64,000 bases of DNA from Endozoicomonas sp. OPT23 (GTDB lineage Bacteria; Pseudomonadota; Gammaproteobacteria; Pseudomonadales; Endozoicomonadaceae), in the NCBI RefSeq assembly GCF_009653635.1, contig NZ_PPFD01000007.1:278022-342021 (forward strand), given 5' to 3'. The notes beneath the pieces are model-generated. The model saw nothing but the letters and a program-made list of their open reading frames with translations, was not told the DNA's origin and ran no database searches. A program made the position numbers and the translations under genes. Numbering within the stretch: position 1 is the stretch's first letter; the number at the start of each line of letters is the position of its first letter. Of the stretch, positions 42,454-53,350 are shown in pieces.

Positions 42454-45400
42454 TTATTGATATTCGACACGGGCTGATTGCTTACCCAGCCACTTACGAA
42501 GCGTTGTTACCAATTCATCACTAGGACTAACGCTCCACTGCTCACCCAGCTGAATACTGGCAGCCGCATCATCACGGGTATAGTTAATCTGTACTGGCAA
42601 CTTGCCCGGATGCTGCTGTAGCAACCCAGTTAGCTGGTTGGTAAAATCACGCTGTACCTGCTCGGATGACAATTCCACCAGTACTTTTCGAGCGTAAAAG
42701 CTACGGGCATCAATCAGACTCATGGCTCGCTTGGCACGGACTTTTAAACTGCCGGAATAATCATCGTGACTGACCTCTCCTTCGATCACGATCACCGTAT
42801 CCATCTTGATCAGATCCTGACACTGCTCATAAGTATCCGCAAACAGTGACACTTCGATCCGACCAGTACGATCGTCCATTGTTACAAAGCACATCTTGTC
42901 GCCACGCTTATTTTTCATAATGCGCATAGCAACGACAAGCCCGGCAATATTCTGAGTTTCACCACGGGCAGGCTGCAGGTCACGAATCCGGTTTCGAATA
43001 AAGTGTTTTATTTCACTTTCGTACTCATCAATCGGATGACCTGTCAGGTACAAGCCCAAAGTATCTTTCTCGCCGACCAGCCTTTGTTTATCAGCCCATT
43101 CTACAACGGACTGATACTTGTCATAGACCTTTTCTTCACCCGCTGGCACCAATGCGCCAAACAGGTCACTGTGGCCGGAATCCTGACTCTTGGCCGCCTG
43201 ATCTGCCGCTTTAATAGCTTCTGGCTGACTGGCTTCAAGAACGGCACGATTGAAATTAAGGGTTTTCCTGGGACCAGGCACAGGCCCCAGTAAATCAACA
43301 GCACCGGAACGAATCAGCGCTTCCAGCACTCGCTTGTTAATACTTTTGGGGTCAACCCGTTCACAAAAATCAAACAGATCCTTGAACGGGCCACCGGATT
43401 GACGCGCCTGAACAATGGCTTCGATCGGACCTTCACCTACGCCCTTAATAGCACCAAGGCCGTAAACAATATGACCGTCGTCGTTAACACCGAACATGTA
43501 ATCGCCACTGTTAACATTGGGCGGCAACACCGTCAGCTCCATCTCGCGACACTCTTCGATAAAGGTCACGACCTTATCAGTGTTCTGCATATCAGAACTC
43601 ATTACCGCCGCCATAAATTCAGCCGGATAATGAGCTTTCAGCCACAGGGTCTGATAGGAAACCAGTGCATAGGCAGCCGAGTGGGATTTGTTAAAACCAT
43701 AACCGGCGAATTTTTCCACCAGGTCAAAGATCTTCATGGCCAGCTCGCCATCAACACCTTTGCTTTTTGCGCCATCCTCAAAGATAGAACGCTGCTTGGC
43801 CATCTCTTCGGGCTTTTTCTTACCCATGGCTCGTCGCAACATGTCCGCCCCACCCAGGGTATAACCGGCCAGCTCCTGGGCGATCTGCATTACCTGCTCC
43901 TGATAGAGGATAATGCCGTAGGTGGGCTGAAGAATCGGCTGCAGCCATTCGTGCTGGTACTGGGCATCGGGGTAGGACAACTCTTCTCGACCGTGTTTAC
44001 GGTTGATAAAGTTGTCCACCATGCCGGACTGCAAGGGTCCCGGACGGAACAAAGCCACCAGTGCGATAATATCTTCAAAACAGTCAGGCTGAAGACGCTT
44101 CACCAGGTCTTTCATACCTCGGGATTCAAGCTGGAAGACGGCTGTCGTCTCCGCCCGCTTCAGCATATCGAATGAGTGTTTATCTTCCAGCTCGATGTCC
44201 ATAATATCGAGTACACTTTCGCCCCGCTGCTGACGACGGGGGTTGATCATCTTCAACGCCCAGTCGATGATGGTCAGGGTTCGCAGGCCAAGAAAGTCGA
44301 ATTTAACCAGACCCGCTGATTCGACATCGTTCTTGTCGTACTGGGTAACAATGCCTTCGCCCGCTTCATCACAATAGAGCGGTGCAAAGTCAGTCAGTTT
44401 GGTCGGCGAGATAACTACACCACCAGCGTGCTTACCGACGTTACGAGTACAGCCCTCAAGCTTGAGCGCCATCTCCCAGATTTCCCGGCCGTCTTCATCA
44501 TTATCCAGAAACTCCCGAATCATTGACTCCTGCTCATGAGCCTTGGTCAGAGTCATGCCGATTTCGAAAGGAATCATTTTGGAAAGACGATCAGCCAGAC
44601 CATAGGATTTACCCTGCACCCGAGCAACATCTCGCACTACCGCTTTAGCAGCCATGGTACCGAAGGTAATAATCTGGGAGACCGCATCACGGCCGTAAGT
44701 CCGAGCAACATAGTCGATTACTTTATCCCGACCCTCCATACAAAAGTCGACGTCAAAGTCGGGCATGGAAACACGTTCAGGGTTCAGGAATCGCTCGAAC
44801 AGCAAGTCGTACTCGATGGGGTCAAGGTCGGTAATCTTCTGGGCATAAGCCACCAGAGAACCTGCACCGGAACCACGACCCGGTCCTACCGGAATACCGT
44901 TACTCTTGGACCACTGAATAAAGTCCATTACGATCAGGAAGTAACCGGGGAAGCCCATCTGCAAAATGATATTGAGTTCGAAATCGAGACGGTCACGGTA
45001 CTCCTTCTCTCTTTCGGCATAGTTCGGATCATCGGGTTTGAGAATCGTCTGGAGACGTTCAGTCAAACCATCATGGGAGAACTTTCGAAAGAACTCATCC
45101 ATAGTCATACCGTCCGGCACCGGAAACTCCGGCAGGAAGTATTCACCCAGATGAACATAAACAGAACAGCGGCGGGAAATCTCGACAGAGTTTTCCAGCG
45201 CTTCAGGAATATCCGAGAAGAGCTCAAACATCTCTTCTTCGGTCTTCAGGTATTGCTCTTCACTGTAGCGTTTATTACGACGGGGGTCGTCAAGCGTCAC
45301 ACTCTCACCGATACAAACTCTGGCTTCATGGGCTTCAAAGTCTTCACGGTGCAGGAACATAACATCGTTGGTGGCAACAACCGGGCAGTTAAACTTCTGC

Positions 45401-45963
45401 GCCAGCTCTACAGAGCCATGTAAACACTCTTCATCACCGGCTCTGGAGGTACGATGCAGCTCCAGATAGTAACGACCGGAAAAAGCTTCCATCCACTCTG
45501 TTAATAGCTGTTCAGCTTGCTCGCCGTTACCACTGAGAATCGCCTGCCCCACATCGCCGTCTTTGGCCCCTGAAAGCGCAATCAGACCTTCGGATTTTTC
45601 ACGAATCCATTCCCGCTTAACGATGGCTTTACCATGAACCTGATTCTCCAGAAATGACCGGGATATCAGCTCGGTCAGGTTTCTATAACCTTTCTCGGTC
45701 ATAGAAAGCAGAACCATCTTGACTGGCTCCTGCCCCTCTTCCGGGTGCGATACCCAGAGGTCAGCACCACTGATCGGTTTGATACCAGCGCCCTGTGCTC
45801 CGTTATAAAACTTCACCAGTGAACAGAGGTTGGACTGGTCAGTAACAGCAATGGCAGGAAAGTTCTTTTCAGCTGTTTCTTTTAACAACGGCTTGATGCG
45901 AACCAGACCATCGCTCAGGGAAAATTCGGTATGAAGTCTCAGATGTATGAAACGTGCAGGCAT
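42454..45963 (-). CDS. dnaE: DNA polymerase III subunit alpha
   Basis: The replicative polymerase has 1169 residues (E. coli 1160). The N-terminal PHP domain opens with [16 protein letters not shown]. The palm has [20 protein letters not shown] and catalytic carboxylates in [16 protein letters not shown] (Asp-X-Asp), and the third in the region of ITDLDP...[12 protein letters not shown]. After the fingers ([20 protein letters not shown]) come a helix-hairpin-helix ([18 protein letters not shown]), an OB fold ([20 protein letters not shown]) and the tau-binding C-terminal region. It lies between rnhB and accA as expected. Confidence 0.99.
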   Translation of the reverse strand: MPARFIHLRLHTEFSLSDGLVRIKPLLKETAEKNFPAIAVTDQSNLCSLVKFYNGAQGAGIKPISGADLWVSHPEEGQEPVKMVLLSMTEKGYRNLTELISRSFLENQVHGKAIVKREWIREKSEGLIALSGAKDGDVGQAILSGNGEQAEQLLTEWMEAFSGRYYLELHRTSRAGDEECLHGSVELAQKFNCPVVATNDVMFLHREDFEAHEARVCIGESVTLDDPRRNKRYSEEQYLKTEEEMFELFSDIPEALENSVEISRRCSVYVHLGEYFLPEFPVPDGMTMDEFFRKFSHDGLTERLQTILKPDDPNYAEREKEYRDRLDFELNIILQMGFPGYFLIVMDFIQWSKSNGIPVGPGRGSGAGSLVAYAQKITDLDPIEYDLLFERFLNPERVSMPDFDVDFCMEGRDKVIDYVARTYGRDAVSQIITFGTMAAKAVVRDVARVQGKSYGLADRLSKMIPFEIGMTLTKAHEQESMIREFLDNDEDGREIWEMALKLEGCTRNVGKHAGGVVISPTKLTDFAPLYCDEAGEGIVTQYDKNDVESAGLVKFDFLGLRTLTIIDWALKMINPRRQQRGESVLDIMDIELEDKHSFDMLKRAETTAVFQLESRGMKDLVKRLQPDCFEDIIALVALFRPGPLQSGMVDNFINRKHGREELSYPDAQYQHEWLQPILQPTYGIILYQEQVMQIAQELAGYTLGGADMLRRAMGKKKPEEMAKQRSIFEDGAKSKGVDGELAMKIFDLVEKFAGYGFNKSHSAAYALVSYQTLWLKAHYPAEFMAAVMSSDMQNTDKVVTFIEECREMELTVLPPNVNSGDYMFGVNDDGHIVYGLGAIKGVGEGPIEAIVQARQSGGPFKDLFDFCERVDPKSINKRVLEALIRSGAVDLLGPVPGPRKTLNFNRAVLEASQPEAIKAADQAAKSQDSGHSDLFGALVPAGEEKVYDKYQSVVEWADKQRLVGEKDTLGLYLTGHPIDEYESEIKHFIRNRIRDLQPARGETQNIAGLVVAMRIMKNKRGDKMCFVTMDDRTGRIEVSLFADTYEQCQDLIKMDTVIVIEGEVSHDDYSGSLKVRAKRAMSLIDARSFYARKVLVELSSEQVQRDFTNQLTGLLQQHPGKLPVQINYTRDDAAASIQLGEQWSVSPSDELVTTLRKWLGKQSARVEYQ

Positions 45964-46020
45964 GGGGAAGTTATGACCAGTATCAGGAAGTATTCAGTTT
46001 AACAGCAGTGATAGAGAGCA

Positions 46021-46048
46021 TACCAGCCCCACTGAATTAAGGCTGGTA
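46021..46048 (-). other. Hairpin after rnhB
   Basis: TACCAGCC (46021-46028) pairs with GGCTGGTA (46041-46048) six bases beyond the rnhB stop codon. No T-run follows, so it is not a standard terminator. It could protect a 3' end or cause pausing before dnaE. Confidence 0.4.
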
Positions 46049-46053
46049 GAGCT

Positions 46054-46665
46054 TTAAGCCTGTTCGGGAAGCAGGTCTCTTACCGGCTTGAACGAGCGGC
46101 GGTGAATTGGGGTTACACCCAGTTTTTTCAGTGCTTCCACATGTGCTTTCGTTGGATAGCCTTTATGCCCGGCAATTCCGTAACCAGGATAGAGTTTTTC
46201 CATCTCTTCCATCTCACGATCACGGGTCACCTTGGCAAGAATGGAAGCTGCGCTTATTTCCGCAACACGACCATCTCCTTTCACTATCGCTTCTGCACGG
46301 CAACTCAGATCTGGGCAACGGTTACCATCAATCAAAGCAAGATCAGGTTTAACCGATAAACCTTCTACCGCTCTGGTCATTGCTAACATAGTGGCGTGAA
46401 GAATATTGAGCTCATCAATTTCCTCCACTTCTGCACGACCAATCGACCAGCTCAGCGCTTTTGCCTTGATCTCATCGAACAGGGCATCACGCTTTTTTTC
46501 AGACAGCTTCTTGGAATCGTTGAGACCCTCAATAGGCTGTTTTGGATCGAGAATAACAGCGGCCGTTACAACAGCACCGCATAAAGGGCCACGCCCTACT
46601 TCATCGACACCACAGACCAGATCACCGACCGGAGCTTCAAACAGATCAAATTCAGACTGTTGCAT
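46054..46665 (-). CDS. rnhB: Ribonuclease HII
   Basis: The protein has 203 residues. It cuts RNA in RNA-DNA hybrids and at single ribonucleotides. Catalytic acids lie in [16 protein letters not shown] (Asp and Glu at about 20-21), with [46 protein letters not shown] and [17 protein letters not shown] typical of type 2 RNases H. Its first 14 bases overlap the end of lpxB, so translation is likely coupled. Confidence 0.98.
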   Translation of the reverse strand: MQQSEFDLFEAPVGDLVCGVDEVGRGPLCGAVVTAAVILDPKQPIEGLNDSKKLSEKKRDALFDEIKAKALSWSIGRAEVEEIDELNILHATMLAMTRAVEGLSVKPDLALIDGNRCPDLSCRAEAIVKGDGRVAEISAASILAKVTRDREMEEMEKLYPGYGIAGHKGYPTKAHVEALKKLGVTPIHRRSFKPVRDLLPEQA

Positions 46666-47812
46666 TGTCGTATTTCCCTACCACCGACATCACCGCCTCA
46701 TACGCGAGAGCACTGGCATCACGCTTAAGGGTCTGATGAATACCGGTAAATTCTTCAATCAAATGCTCACGCCAACTATCATCAGACAAAGCGGTCATCA
46801 TGGCATCCGATAAAGTTTCCGGTGTTGCGTCATCCTGCAGCAGCTCGGGCACACAGGGATCGGAAGCCAGAAGGTTGGGCAAGCCAACATGCTCAACTTT
46901 GACCAATCTGCTGAGAATGGCAAAACTAAGCGATGCCATCTTGTAACTGATCACCATTGGTCGTTTATGCAGAGCAGCTTCCAGTGTTGCCGTACCGGAC
47001 GCAATCAGAATCGCGTCAGCTGCAGCCATCATATTGGAAGCTTCGCCCACGGCAACGGTGACTTCAATATCCGGATATTGTTCCAACATAGGCAACAACT
47101 GTTGCTTACGTTTATCACTGGCACAAGGAATAACAAACTGAAGATCCGGCTTCTGCTCTTTCAAACGTCTTGCTGTTTCCAGAAACAAAGCACCGAGCCG
47201 GGCCACTTCTGCCTTTCGACTACCAGGCAGCAGAGCAACAACAGGCTTATCAACAGCAATGCCAAGCGCTTTTCTGGCGACCAACGCATCGGGACTCATC
47301 GTGACCTGATCAGCCAGTGGATGACCTACAAAGGTCACCGGAACGCCATGCCCCTGATAATACTCCGCCTCAAAAGGCAGCAGTGCCAACATATGGTCGA
47401 CAGAGCGACGAATTTTCTTCAACCGACCTTCACGCCATGCCCAGACTTGAGGACTGACATAATGAACCGTTGGAATCTGCGCAGACTTCAACATACGTTC
47501 AAGCGGAAGATTAAAATCCGGTGCATCAATACCAATAAACACATCGGGCTTGTCAGTGATAAAGGTTTCACGAAGCTGTTTACGAATACCCAGAAGCTCT
47601 TTCAAACGCCCCAGCACTTCGACCAGACCCATCACAGAGAGCCGCTCCATAGGAAACAGGCTCTCAAAACCTTCAGCGATCATCATTGGACCACCGATGC
47701 CATAACAGCGGGCACCCGGATGGTGTCGTTTGATTTCTTTGATCAGGGCCGCCCCTAGCAGGTCACCGGAGGCTTCTCCGGCAACCAGGGCAAAAGACAG
47801 AGACTTGCTCAT
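46652..47812 (-). CDS. lpxB: Lipid-A-disaccharide synthase
   Basis: The protein has 386 residues from the ATG at 47812, which shares one base with the lpxA stop (TGATG). The longest frame starts with a TTG one codon earlier. LpxB joins UDP-diacylglucosamine and lipid X. Motifs: [78 protein letters not shown] and [20 protein letters not shown]. It is part of the lpxD-fabZ-lpxA-lpxB-rnhB-dnaE series. Confidence 0.98.
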   Translation of the reverse strand: MSKSLSFALVAGEASGDLLGAALIKEIKRHHPGARCYGIGGPMMIAEGFESLFPMERLSVMGLVEVLGRLKELLGIRKQLRETFITDKPDVFIGIDAPDFNLPLERMLKSAQIPTVHYVSPQVWAWREGRLKKIRRSVDHMLALLPFEAEYYQGHGVPVTFVGHPLADQVTMSPDALVARKALGIAVDKPVVALLPGSRKAEVARLGALFLETARRLKEQKPDLQFVIPCASDKRKQQLLPMLEQYPDIEVTVAVGEASNMMAAADAILIASGTATLEAALHKRPMVISYKMASLSFAILSRLVKVEHVGLPNLLASDPCVPELLQDDATPETLSDAMMTALSDDSWREHLIEEFTGIHQTLKRDASALAYEAVMSVVGKYDNATV

Positions 47813-48627
47813 CAACGGGCGATTCCACGAGTTGATGCTTTCAGGGAGTCGATCAGTAGTTGCAGCTCTGGACCTTCCTCCATGGACTCAAGACGATCAA
47901 TGGCTTCAGCGGTCTTCAGACCCTGACGGTAAATAGTCTTGTAACAGTTACGCAGATTTCTGATCAGCTCTTTACTGTAACCACGACGGCGCATACCTTC
48001 AAAGTTCATACCATGTGGTTCTGCCGGGTTACCGCTGACCATAACAAAAGCAGGCACATCCTTGAAAATAGCCGTATGAGCCGCACTCATACTGTAGGAA
48101 CCAATCACACAGAACTGGTGCACGGTGGTAAAACCACCCAGAATCACACCATCACCTACTTTTACATGGCCAGCTAGCGTCGCATTGTTAGCAAGAATAT
48201 TGTTGCTGCCAATCATACAGTCATGAGCAACATGCACATAAGCCATCAACAAATTGCTGCTGCCGATGCGCGTCAGGCTGTTATCCTGAATGGTGCCACG
48301 ATGAATTGTGCACCCTTCACGAATCACATTATTATCACCAATTTCCAGTACCGTCGGCTCGCCATGGAACTTTAAGTCCTGGCACTCTTCACCAACACTG
48401 GCAAACTGAAAAATACGATTGTTCCGGCCTATCCTGGTTGGCCCCTGAATCACAACGTGACCTTTTATCTCGGTCCCGGATTCAATTACTACGTCAGCAC
48501 CGATAATGGTGTATGGACCGACCTTGACGTCCGCAGCCAGCTGGGCTTGCGGATCAATAACAGCGGTAGGATGGATTAAATCATCAGTTACCGCGGTTGA
48601 GTCTTGGCTGGAACGGGAATCAATCAA
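47812..48627 (-). CDS. lpxA: UDP-N-acetylglucosamine acyltransferase LpxA
   Basis: This is the first enzyme of lipid A synthesis, a left-handed beta-helix protein. The start chosen is the TTG at 48627: AAAGGAA lies eight bases upstream, the codon is two bases after the fabZ stop, and 271 residues fit the family (E. coli 262). The longer frame runs back into fabZ. Hexapeptide repeats run from IHPTAVIDPQAQLAADVKVG onward. The catalytic His is in YVHVAHDCMIG, and GGFTTVHQFCVIGSYSMS and the C-terminal FEGMRRRGYSKELI are conserved. Confidence 0.96.
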   Translation of the reverse strand: MIDSRSSQDSTAVTDDLIHPTAVIDPQAQLAADVKVGPYTIIGADVVIESGTEIKGHVVIQGPTRIGRNNRIFQFASVGEECQDLKFHGEPTVLEIGDNNVIREGCTIHRGTIQDNSLTRIGSSNLLMAYVHVAHDCMIGSNNILANNATLAGHVKVGDGVILGGFTTVHQFCVIGSYSMSAAHTAIFKDVPAFVMVSGNPAEPHGMNFEGMRRRGYSKELIRNLRNCYKTIYRQGLKTAEAIDRLESMEEGPELQLLIDSLKASTRGIAR

Positions 48628-48629
48628 GA

Positions 48630-49085
48630 CTAAAGTTCCTTTCTTGCACAGGTTATTACAGCAGAGCAAGCCATCTTACCATCAACCCGACCCTCGCAGG
48701 AGAACCGCCAGATATTTCTTTTCATAGTGAGAAACTGCGCTGAAAGCACCACCTGATCACCTGGGACGACAGGACGGCGAAAACGTACTTTATCTGCTGC
48801 CGCAAAATAGTAGATGGTATTATCTAGCTGTTCGCGGGATTTCATTTGAAAACCAAGAATGCCGGCGGCTTGAGCCATAGCTTCAACCAGTAAAACACCC
48901 GGCATTATGGGGTGATCGGGAAAGTGCCCGGTAAACTGGGGCTCATTCACGGAGATATTCTTTACACACTCAATGGTGTTATTCTCAAGATCCACTGATA
49001 GCACCTTATCCACCAGTAAAAACGGATAGCGGTGGGGAAGAATTTCCTTTATTTCTTCAATGGTGACCATGAATTTGGTACTCAC
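48630..49085 (-). CDS. fabZ: 3-hydroxyacyl-ACP dehydratase FabZ
   Basis: The protein has 151 residues and a hot-dog fold. It dehydrates 3-hydroxyacyl-ACP in fatty acid elongation and competes with LpxA/LpxD for hydroxyacyl-ACP. [15 protein letters not shown] is the family opening; the catalytic His is in [20 protein letters not shown] and the Glu in [16 protein letters not shown] start with only a weak ribosome binding site. lpxA begins two bases after its stop. An intrinsic terminator lies upstream, between lpxD and fabZ. Confidence 0.97.
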   Translation of the reverse strand: MSTKFMVTIEEIKEILPHRYPFLLVDKVLSVDLENNTIECVKNISVNEPQFTGHFPDHPIMPGVLLVEAMAQAAGILGFQMKSREQLDNTIYYFAAADKVRFRRPVVPGDQVVLSAQFLTMKRNIWRFSCEGRVDGKMACSAVITCARKEL

Positions 49086-49144
49086 TCAGTTGGGTTGAGA
49101 ACAATTTCGACTTCAACATGACATCCTTGACCGAAGCCTGTGAC

Positions 49145-49168
49145 AAAAAAGGACTGGAAAACCAGCCC
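49145..49168 (-). terminator. Intrinsic terminator between lpxD and fabZ
   Basis: On the minus strand GGGCTGG-TTTT-CCAGTCC (7 bp, one G-U pair) is followed by six T (complement of 49145-49150), about 100 bases after the lpxD stop. No obvious promoter for fabZ was seen in the remaining 60 bases, so partial read-through is likely. Confidence 0.8.
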
Positions 49169-49269
49169 TATTCGTTAACATTAAAAAGCTCATGGCTGAG
49201 ACTCAAAAAGAGCTGACAGGTTCAACATCCCCGCTTACTCATTTCGAGCCCGACAATAGCAAAATCTCT

Positions 49270-50298
49270 TTAGTTGCCCTGCTTCTTTTCTAACTGTCTG
49301 ATTTTTCTGGACATATCATCCAGCTTACGGAAACGAACAGCATTCTTACGCCACTCACCCGCATCCATTAAACCTGTACCGGAAGCATAAGCACCGGGCT
49401 GGCTAATGGATTTGGTGACCATCGCCATGCCACCCAGATGAACACCATCACAAATCGTCAGATGCCCTGCCAGACCCGCAGCACCCGCAATAGTGCAGTT
49501 AGCACCGATCCGGGTACTGCCGGAAATCCCGACATTTGCAGCGATAGCGGTATTCCGACCGATCACAACATTGTGGGCGATCTGAATCAGGTTATCGAGG
49601 CGGGCACCGTCATGAATAACCGTGTCACCGAGAGCGCCACGGTCAATACAGGTGCAGGAGCCGATTTCCACATCATTACCAATGATCACACCACCAATCT
49701 GGGCGATCTTATGCCAACGTCCTTCCGCATGAGCATTACCAAAGCCGTCAGCACCAATAATGGCTCCCGGATGAATAATCACCCGTTCACCGATACTGAC
49801 ACCATGACAGACAGTGGCATTGCGACCAATTCGAGTCGCTTTACCAATAATCGTGTCATGACCAATAACAGCACCGGCATCAATACGGACATGTTCAGAA
49901 AGCTGAACGCCTGCTTCAATGACAACGTTGGCACCAATAGCAACAGAATCATGAATGACTGCGTCAGAGCTGACCACAGCTGAAGGATGAACACCTGCAG
50001 CCGGAGTCTTATCAGTATCAAACAAATGAGACAGTCTGGCATAGCCCAGATATGGGTTATCGAGCACCAGAGCATTGCCTTGCCAGCTTTCTGCCTGAGA
50101 AGCCGACATGATAACTGCGGAAGCCCCTGTCGTGTCCAGGTAACGAGCGTAAGCAGGATTTGCCAGAAAGGCGAGTTCACCTGCACTGGCATCCTGAAGA
50201 GTGTTCAACCCTTCAATCACCAGAGCACCATCGCCTTTAAGCTCTGCATCAAGCTGTGCAGCCAGATCCGCAAGGGTAAAAGAAAAACACTGCGTCAT
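49270..50298 (-). CDS. lpxD: UDP-3-O-(3-hydroxyacyl)glucosamine N-acyltransferase
   Basis: The protein has 342 residues. It adds the second acyl chain in lipid A synthesis. An N-terminal uridine-binding domain (about 1-100; [13 protein letters not shown]) precedes the left-handed beta-helix of hexapeptide repeats (about 105-300). The catalytic His is in the [20 protein letters not shown] region, and the C-terminal helix is [18 protein letters not shown]. It follows skp after three bases. Confidence 0.98.
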   Translation of the reverse strand: MTQCFSFTLADLAAQLDAELKGDGALVIEGLNTLQDASAGELAFLANPAYARYLDTTGASAVIMSASQAESWQGNALVLDNPYLGYARLSHLFDTDKTPAAGVHPSAVVSSDAVIHDSVAIGANVVIEAGVQLSEHVRIDAGAVIGHDTIIGKATRIGRNATVCHGVSIGERVIIHPGAIIGADGFGNAHAEGRWHKIAQIGGVIIGNDVEIGSCTCIDRGALGDTVIHDGARLDNLIQIAHNVVIGRNTAIAANVGISGSTRIGANCTIAGAAGLAGHLTICDGVHLGGMAMVTKSISQPGAYASGTGLMDAGEWRKNAVRFRKLDDMSRKIRQLEKKQGN

Positions 50299-50301
50299 TA
50301 C

Positions 50302-50799
50302 TTACTTCATCTTGTTGATGCGTTCGATAACCTTACGGGTGATATCAAATTCAGGCTTTACAAAACGTGCCGCACCACGCTCCAGAACCAGATCATAGTT
50401 CTGCTCTTTAGAAACTTCTTCAATCGCTTTTTCCAGCTTAGGACGCAGTTTGCCCAATTCAGCCTGATCGGAACGACCTTTATCTTCACGCAGCTGACGA
50501 TCCTGCAATCGCAAGTCTTCAACCTTACGCTTCATTTCCAGCTGACGGGAATCACGCTGAGACTCAGTCAGTGTTGGACCATCTTTCTGAAGCTTCTGTT
50601 CCATTGCTTTCAGGTCAGCCTGCAGTGACTGCAGCTGTGTGATGCGCGGAGCGAACAGCTTCTCGGCATCCTGAGCATACTTTTTGGCAGCATCAGACTG
50701 CAGAACAGCCATTTCAGAATCAATCACTGCTACTTTTTGAGCCTGAGCCAAAGGAGCCAGGAACATCAGGGCAACAAACGCCAGTCGTAAGGATTTCAA
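50302..50799 (-). CDS. skp: Periplasmic chaperone Skp (OmpH)
   Basis: Skp is a trimeric jellyfish-shaped chaperone that carries unfolded outer membrane proteins to BamA. The TTG at 50799 is chosen as start: AGGAG lies seven bases upstream, and the product begins KSLRLAFVALMFLAPLAQAQ, a proper signal peptide, giving 165 residues (E. coli 161). The ATG at 50838 would put 13 extra residues before it and has no better site. The mature part shows KVAVIDSEMAVLQSD, long charged helices (about 40-120) and the closing strand NYDLVLERGAARFV. bamA lies upstream and lpxD downstream. Confidence 0.95.
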   Translation of the reverse strand: MKSLRLAFVALMFLAPLAQAQKVAVIDSEMAVLQSDAAKKYAQDAEKLFAPRITQLQSLQADLKAMEQKLQKDGPTLTESQRDSRQLEMKRKVEDLRLQDRQLREDKGRSDQAELGKLRPKLEKAIEEVSKEQNYDLVLERGAARFVKPEFDITRKVIERINKMK

Positions 50800-50932
50800 A
50801 AGAATTCTCCTGATTTTTGAATTATCCAGTTTAGCCATTTTTATCGCAGAAAATAGGCAGCTATAGCGACAAAATGATTAAGAATGAAGGTCATTATAAT
50901 GAAAAGATACTTATTCGCATCTTTTTACATTG

Positions 50933-50972
50933 AAAATACGGCCACCGATTGACCATCGGTAGCCGTATTTTT
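50933..50972 (-). terminator. Intrinsic terminator between bamA and skp
   Basis: AAAATACGGC-C-ACCGAT pairs with ATCGGT-A-GCCGTATTTT (one mismatch, 5-base loop), with T runs on both sides. It starts about 20 bases after the bamA stop codon, so skp-lpxD probably has an extra promoter between 50932 and 50800. Confidence 0.88.
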
Positions 50973-50990
50973 AGCTCAGAGCTGTCTTAC

Positions 50991-53303
50991 TTAGAAAGGA
51001 GCACCCAGAGAAAACTGGAATACTTGTGTTTCATCCTGAGACTTGGCATTCAGCGCTTTCGCAAGACTGAACGTTAATGGTCCCAGCGGCGTAATCCAGG
51101 TCAAGCCAATACCCGCACTGTAACGAAGTTCACCAAAATCTGGTTTGTTACAGTCAATAACACCTGCTGCACACTGAGTATCGTAAACATTACCAAAGTC
51201 AAAGAAAGCACTGGTTCTCAGAGAACGCTGATCTTTAACAAAAGGCAATGGGAACAGAATTTCTGCAGTTCCCTCAAAGACAAAGTCACCACCAATAGAG
51301 TTAAAGTTTGTACCATTTTTCTCTTTAGCTTTAGGGCCTAGAGAGTTGTCTTTAAAGCCACGCACGGAACCAAAACCACCGGAATAGAAATGCTCGAAAA
51401 ACGGCACATCTTCAGTTTTTCCATAGGTTCCCAAATAACCGACACGCGTCGCAAAACGAGCCGTAAAGTCACTTGTCAATGGCTGGAAATATTGTCCACG
51501 ATAAACCAGCTTATAGAACGCCAGATCAGAACCCGGGATGGTTACCTGCGCAGAAGCGCTCTGAGAATAACCGCGAGTCGGCAACAGACCTCTATTCAAT
51601 TCAGATTCAGACCAACCAAGGGTTGTCTTGACGTTAGTAAAGGTCTTTCCTTCCTGGTTCAGATAACTGGTGATGTAATCAGGTGTTGATGTACCTGTGG
51701 TGATCTTGGTGTTATCGATACCAACACTGAAGCTGATGGACTCGGTTTCAGACAACGGATAGCCAAAACGAACATCCGCACCGGCGGTATCCGTCGCATA
51801 GTTGGAAATATCTGTATCATCGTAGTCATAAGAACGATAAAACAGGCTATAACCACGACTTACGCCATCAACCGTAAAGTAAGGATCAGTGAAACTGAAG
51901 TTATAGAGCTGACTCACATCACTCTTGTTCAGACCTACGGTTACTTTGTTACCGGTACCGAGGAAGTTACTCTGACTGATGGATCCACCCAACAGCAAAC
52001 CATCGGACTGAGAGAAACCAAGACTGGCAGTAATGCTACCGGAAGGCTGCTCTTCAACGGTGTAGTTGACATCAATCTGATCACTGGTACCTGGGACCGG
52101 TGGTGTTTCAACGGTCACGTCCTTGAAGTAGCCCAGTCGCTCAAGACGCACCTTGGACTGCTCAATCTTCTGGGTATTAGCAGAAGCGCCTTCCATCTGA
52201 CGCATTTCACGACGCAGTACTTCATCTTCTGTCTTGGTATTGCCAGAGAAGTTAATTCTGCGAACGTAAGCACGCTTACCTGGGTCAACAAAGAAGGTCA
52301 GGGAAACGGTCTTGTTTTCATGATCCGGAGTAGGAATACCGGTTACGTTGGCAAAGGTATAACCAGCATTACCCAGACGACGACTCAGAATTTCCTCTGT
52401 TGTCGTAATCACACGACGAGAGAAGATCTGATCTTTTTTAGCGAGAAGCAGAAGCTCGGCTTCTTCTTCCGGAATGATAATATTACCGGACAACTTAACG
52501 TCGTTGATTGTGTACTTATCACCCTCATCAACGTTGACGGTGATATAAACGCTCTGCTTGTCAGGACTAATAGATACCTGCGTAGAACGAATATTGAAAT
52601 TGATATAGCCACGATCAAGATAGTAGGAACGCAGCCTTTCAAGGTCGCCGGACAGTTTTTCACGGGAATATTTGTCGCTGGAACCAAAGAGACTGAACCA
52701 GCCAGACTTCTTCAACTCAAACAGATCAATAACATCTTCCTGAGGAAAGACGGTGTTACCAACAACATTGATGTGCTGAATGGTAGCAACCTTGCCTTCC
52801 TTGACATTAATGGTCAGCTTGACCCGGTTACGGGGCTGAGCTTCAACATCAGCGGTAATACTGGCACCGTAACGACCCTGTGAAACGTACTGACGCTCCA
52901 GCTCAAGTCGAATCGCTTCCAGAGTCGCCTGCTGGAAAATCTCACCTTCAGACAGACCGGATTGCCCCAGACCTTTTTTCAGGTCTTCGGACTTAATGGC
53001 CTTATTACCTTTAATAACAATCTCACTGATGGAAGGCCTTTCCACCACTGAAACGATCAGAACATCACCGTCCTGACCCATTTGAATATCTTTAAAATAG
53101 CCCGTTCTGAACAGGGCTTTGGCGGCGTTGGACACCTGCACGGATTCAACATCATCTCCGACTTCGATAGGTAATGAATTGAATACCGTTCCGGCTGATA
53201 CCCTTTGCAGGCCATCAATCCGGATATCAGACACAACAAATGCGTTAGCGCCTGATGCATAGGCCATCGAGCCAATCAGCAGAGACAACAGTGATCGCTT
53301 CAT
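50991..53303 (-). CDS. bamA: Outer membrane protein assembly factor BamA
   Basis: BamA is the essential Omp85 core of the BAM complex. From the ATG at 53303 the product has 770 residues, with signal peptide KRSLLSLLIGSMAYASG cut near ANA-FV. The longer frame adds 17 hydrophilic residues and would overlap rseP. Five POTRA domains occupy about 22-420 (first strand VVSDIRIDGLQRVSAGTVF). The 16-strand barrel follows, with the lid-loop motif GGFGSVRGFKDNSLGP and the terminal signal QVFQFSLGAPF ending in Phe. rseP lies upstream and skp downstream, the universal order. Confidence 0.98.
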   Translation of the reverse strand: MKRSLLSLLIGSMAYASGANAFVVSDIRIDGLQRVSAGTVFNSLPIEVGDDVESVQVSNAAKALFRTGYFKDIQMGQDGDVLIVSVVERPSISEIVIKGNKAIKSEDLKKGLGQSGLSEGEIFQQATLEAIRLELERQYVSQGRYGASITADVEAQPRNRVKLTINVKEGKVATIQHINVVGNTVFPQEDVIDLFELKKSGWFSLFGSSDKYSREKLSGDLERLRSYYLDRGYINFNIRSTQVSISPDKQSVYITVNVDEGDKYTINDVKLSGNIIIPEEEAELLLLAKKDQIFSRRVITTTEEILSRRLGNAGYTFANVTGIPTPDHENKTVSLTFFVDPGKRAYVRRINFSGNTKTEDEVLRREMRQMEGASANTQKIEQSKVRLERLGYFKDVTVETPPVPGTSDQIDVNYTVEEQPSGSITASLGFSQSDGLLLGGSISQSNFLGTGNKVTVGLNKSDVSQLYNFSFTDPYFTVDGVSRGYSLFYRSYDYDDTDISNYATDTAGADVRFGYPLSETESISFSVGIDNTKITTGTSTPDYITSYLNQEGKTFTNVKTTLGWSESELNRGLLPTRGYSQSASAQVTIPGSDLAFYKLVYRGQYFQPLTSDFTARFATRVGYLGTYGKTEDVPFFEHFYSGGFGSVRGFKDNSLGPKAKEKNGTNFNSIGGDFVFEGTAEILFPLPFVKDQRSLRTSAFFDFGNVYDTQCAAGVIDCNKPDFGELRYSAGIGLTWITPLGPLTFSLAKALNAKSQDETQVFQFSLGAPF

Positions 53304-53350
53304 GGAATCCGTTCTTTGTCCGTGGTTGTTTTTAACTCTGGTTGCTTGCA

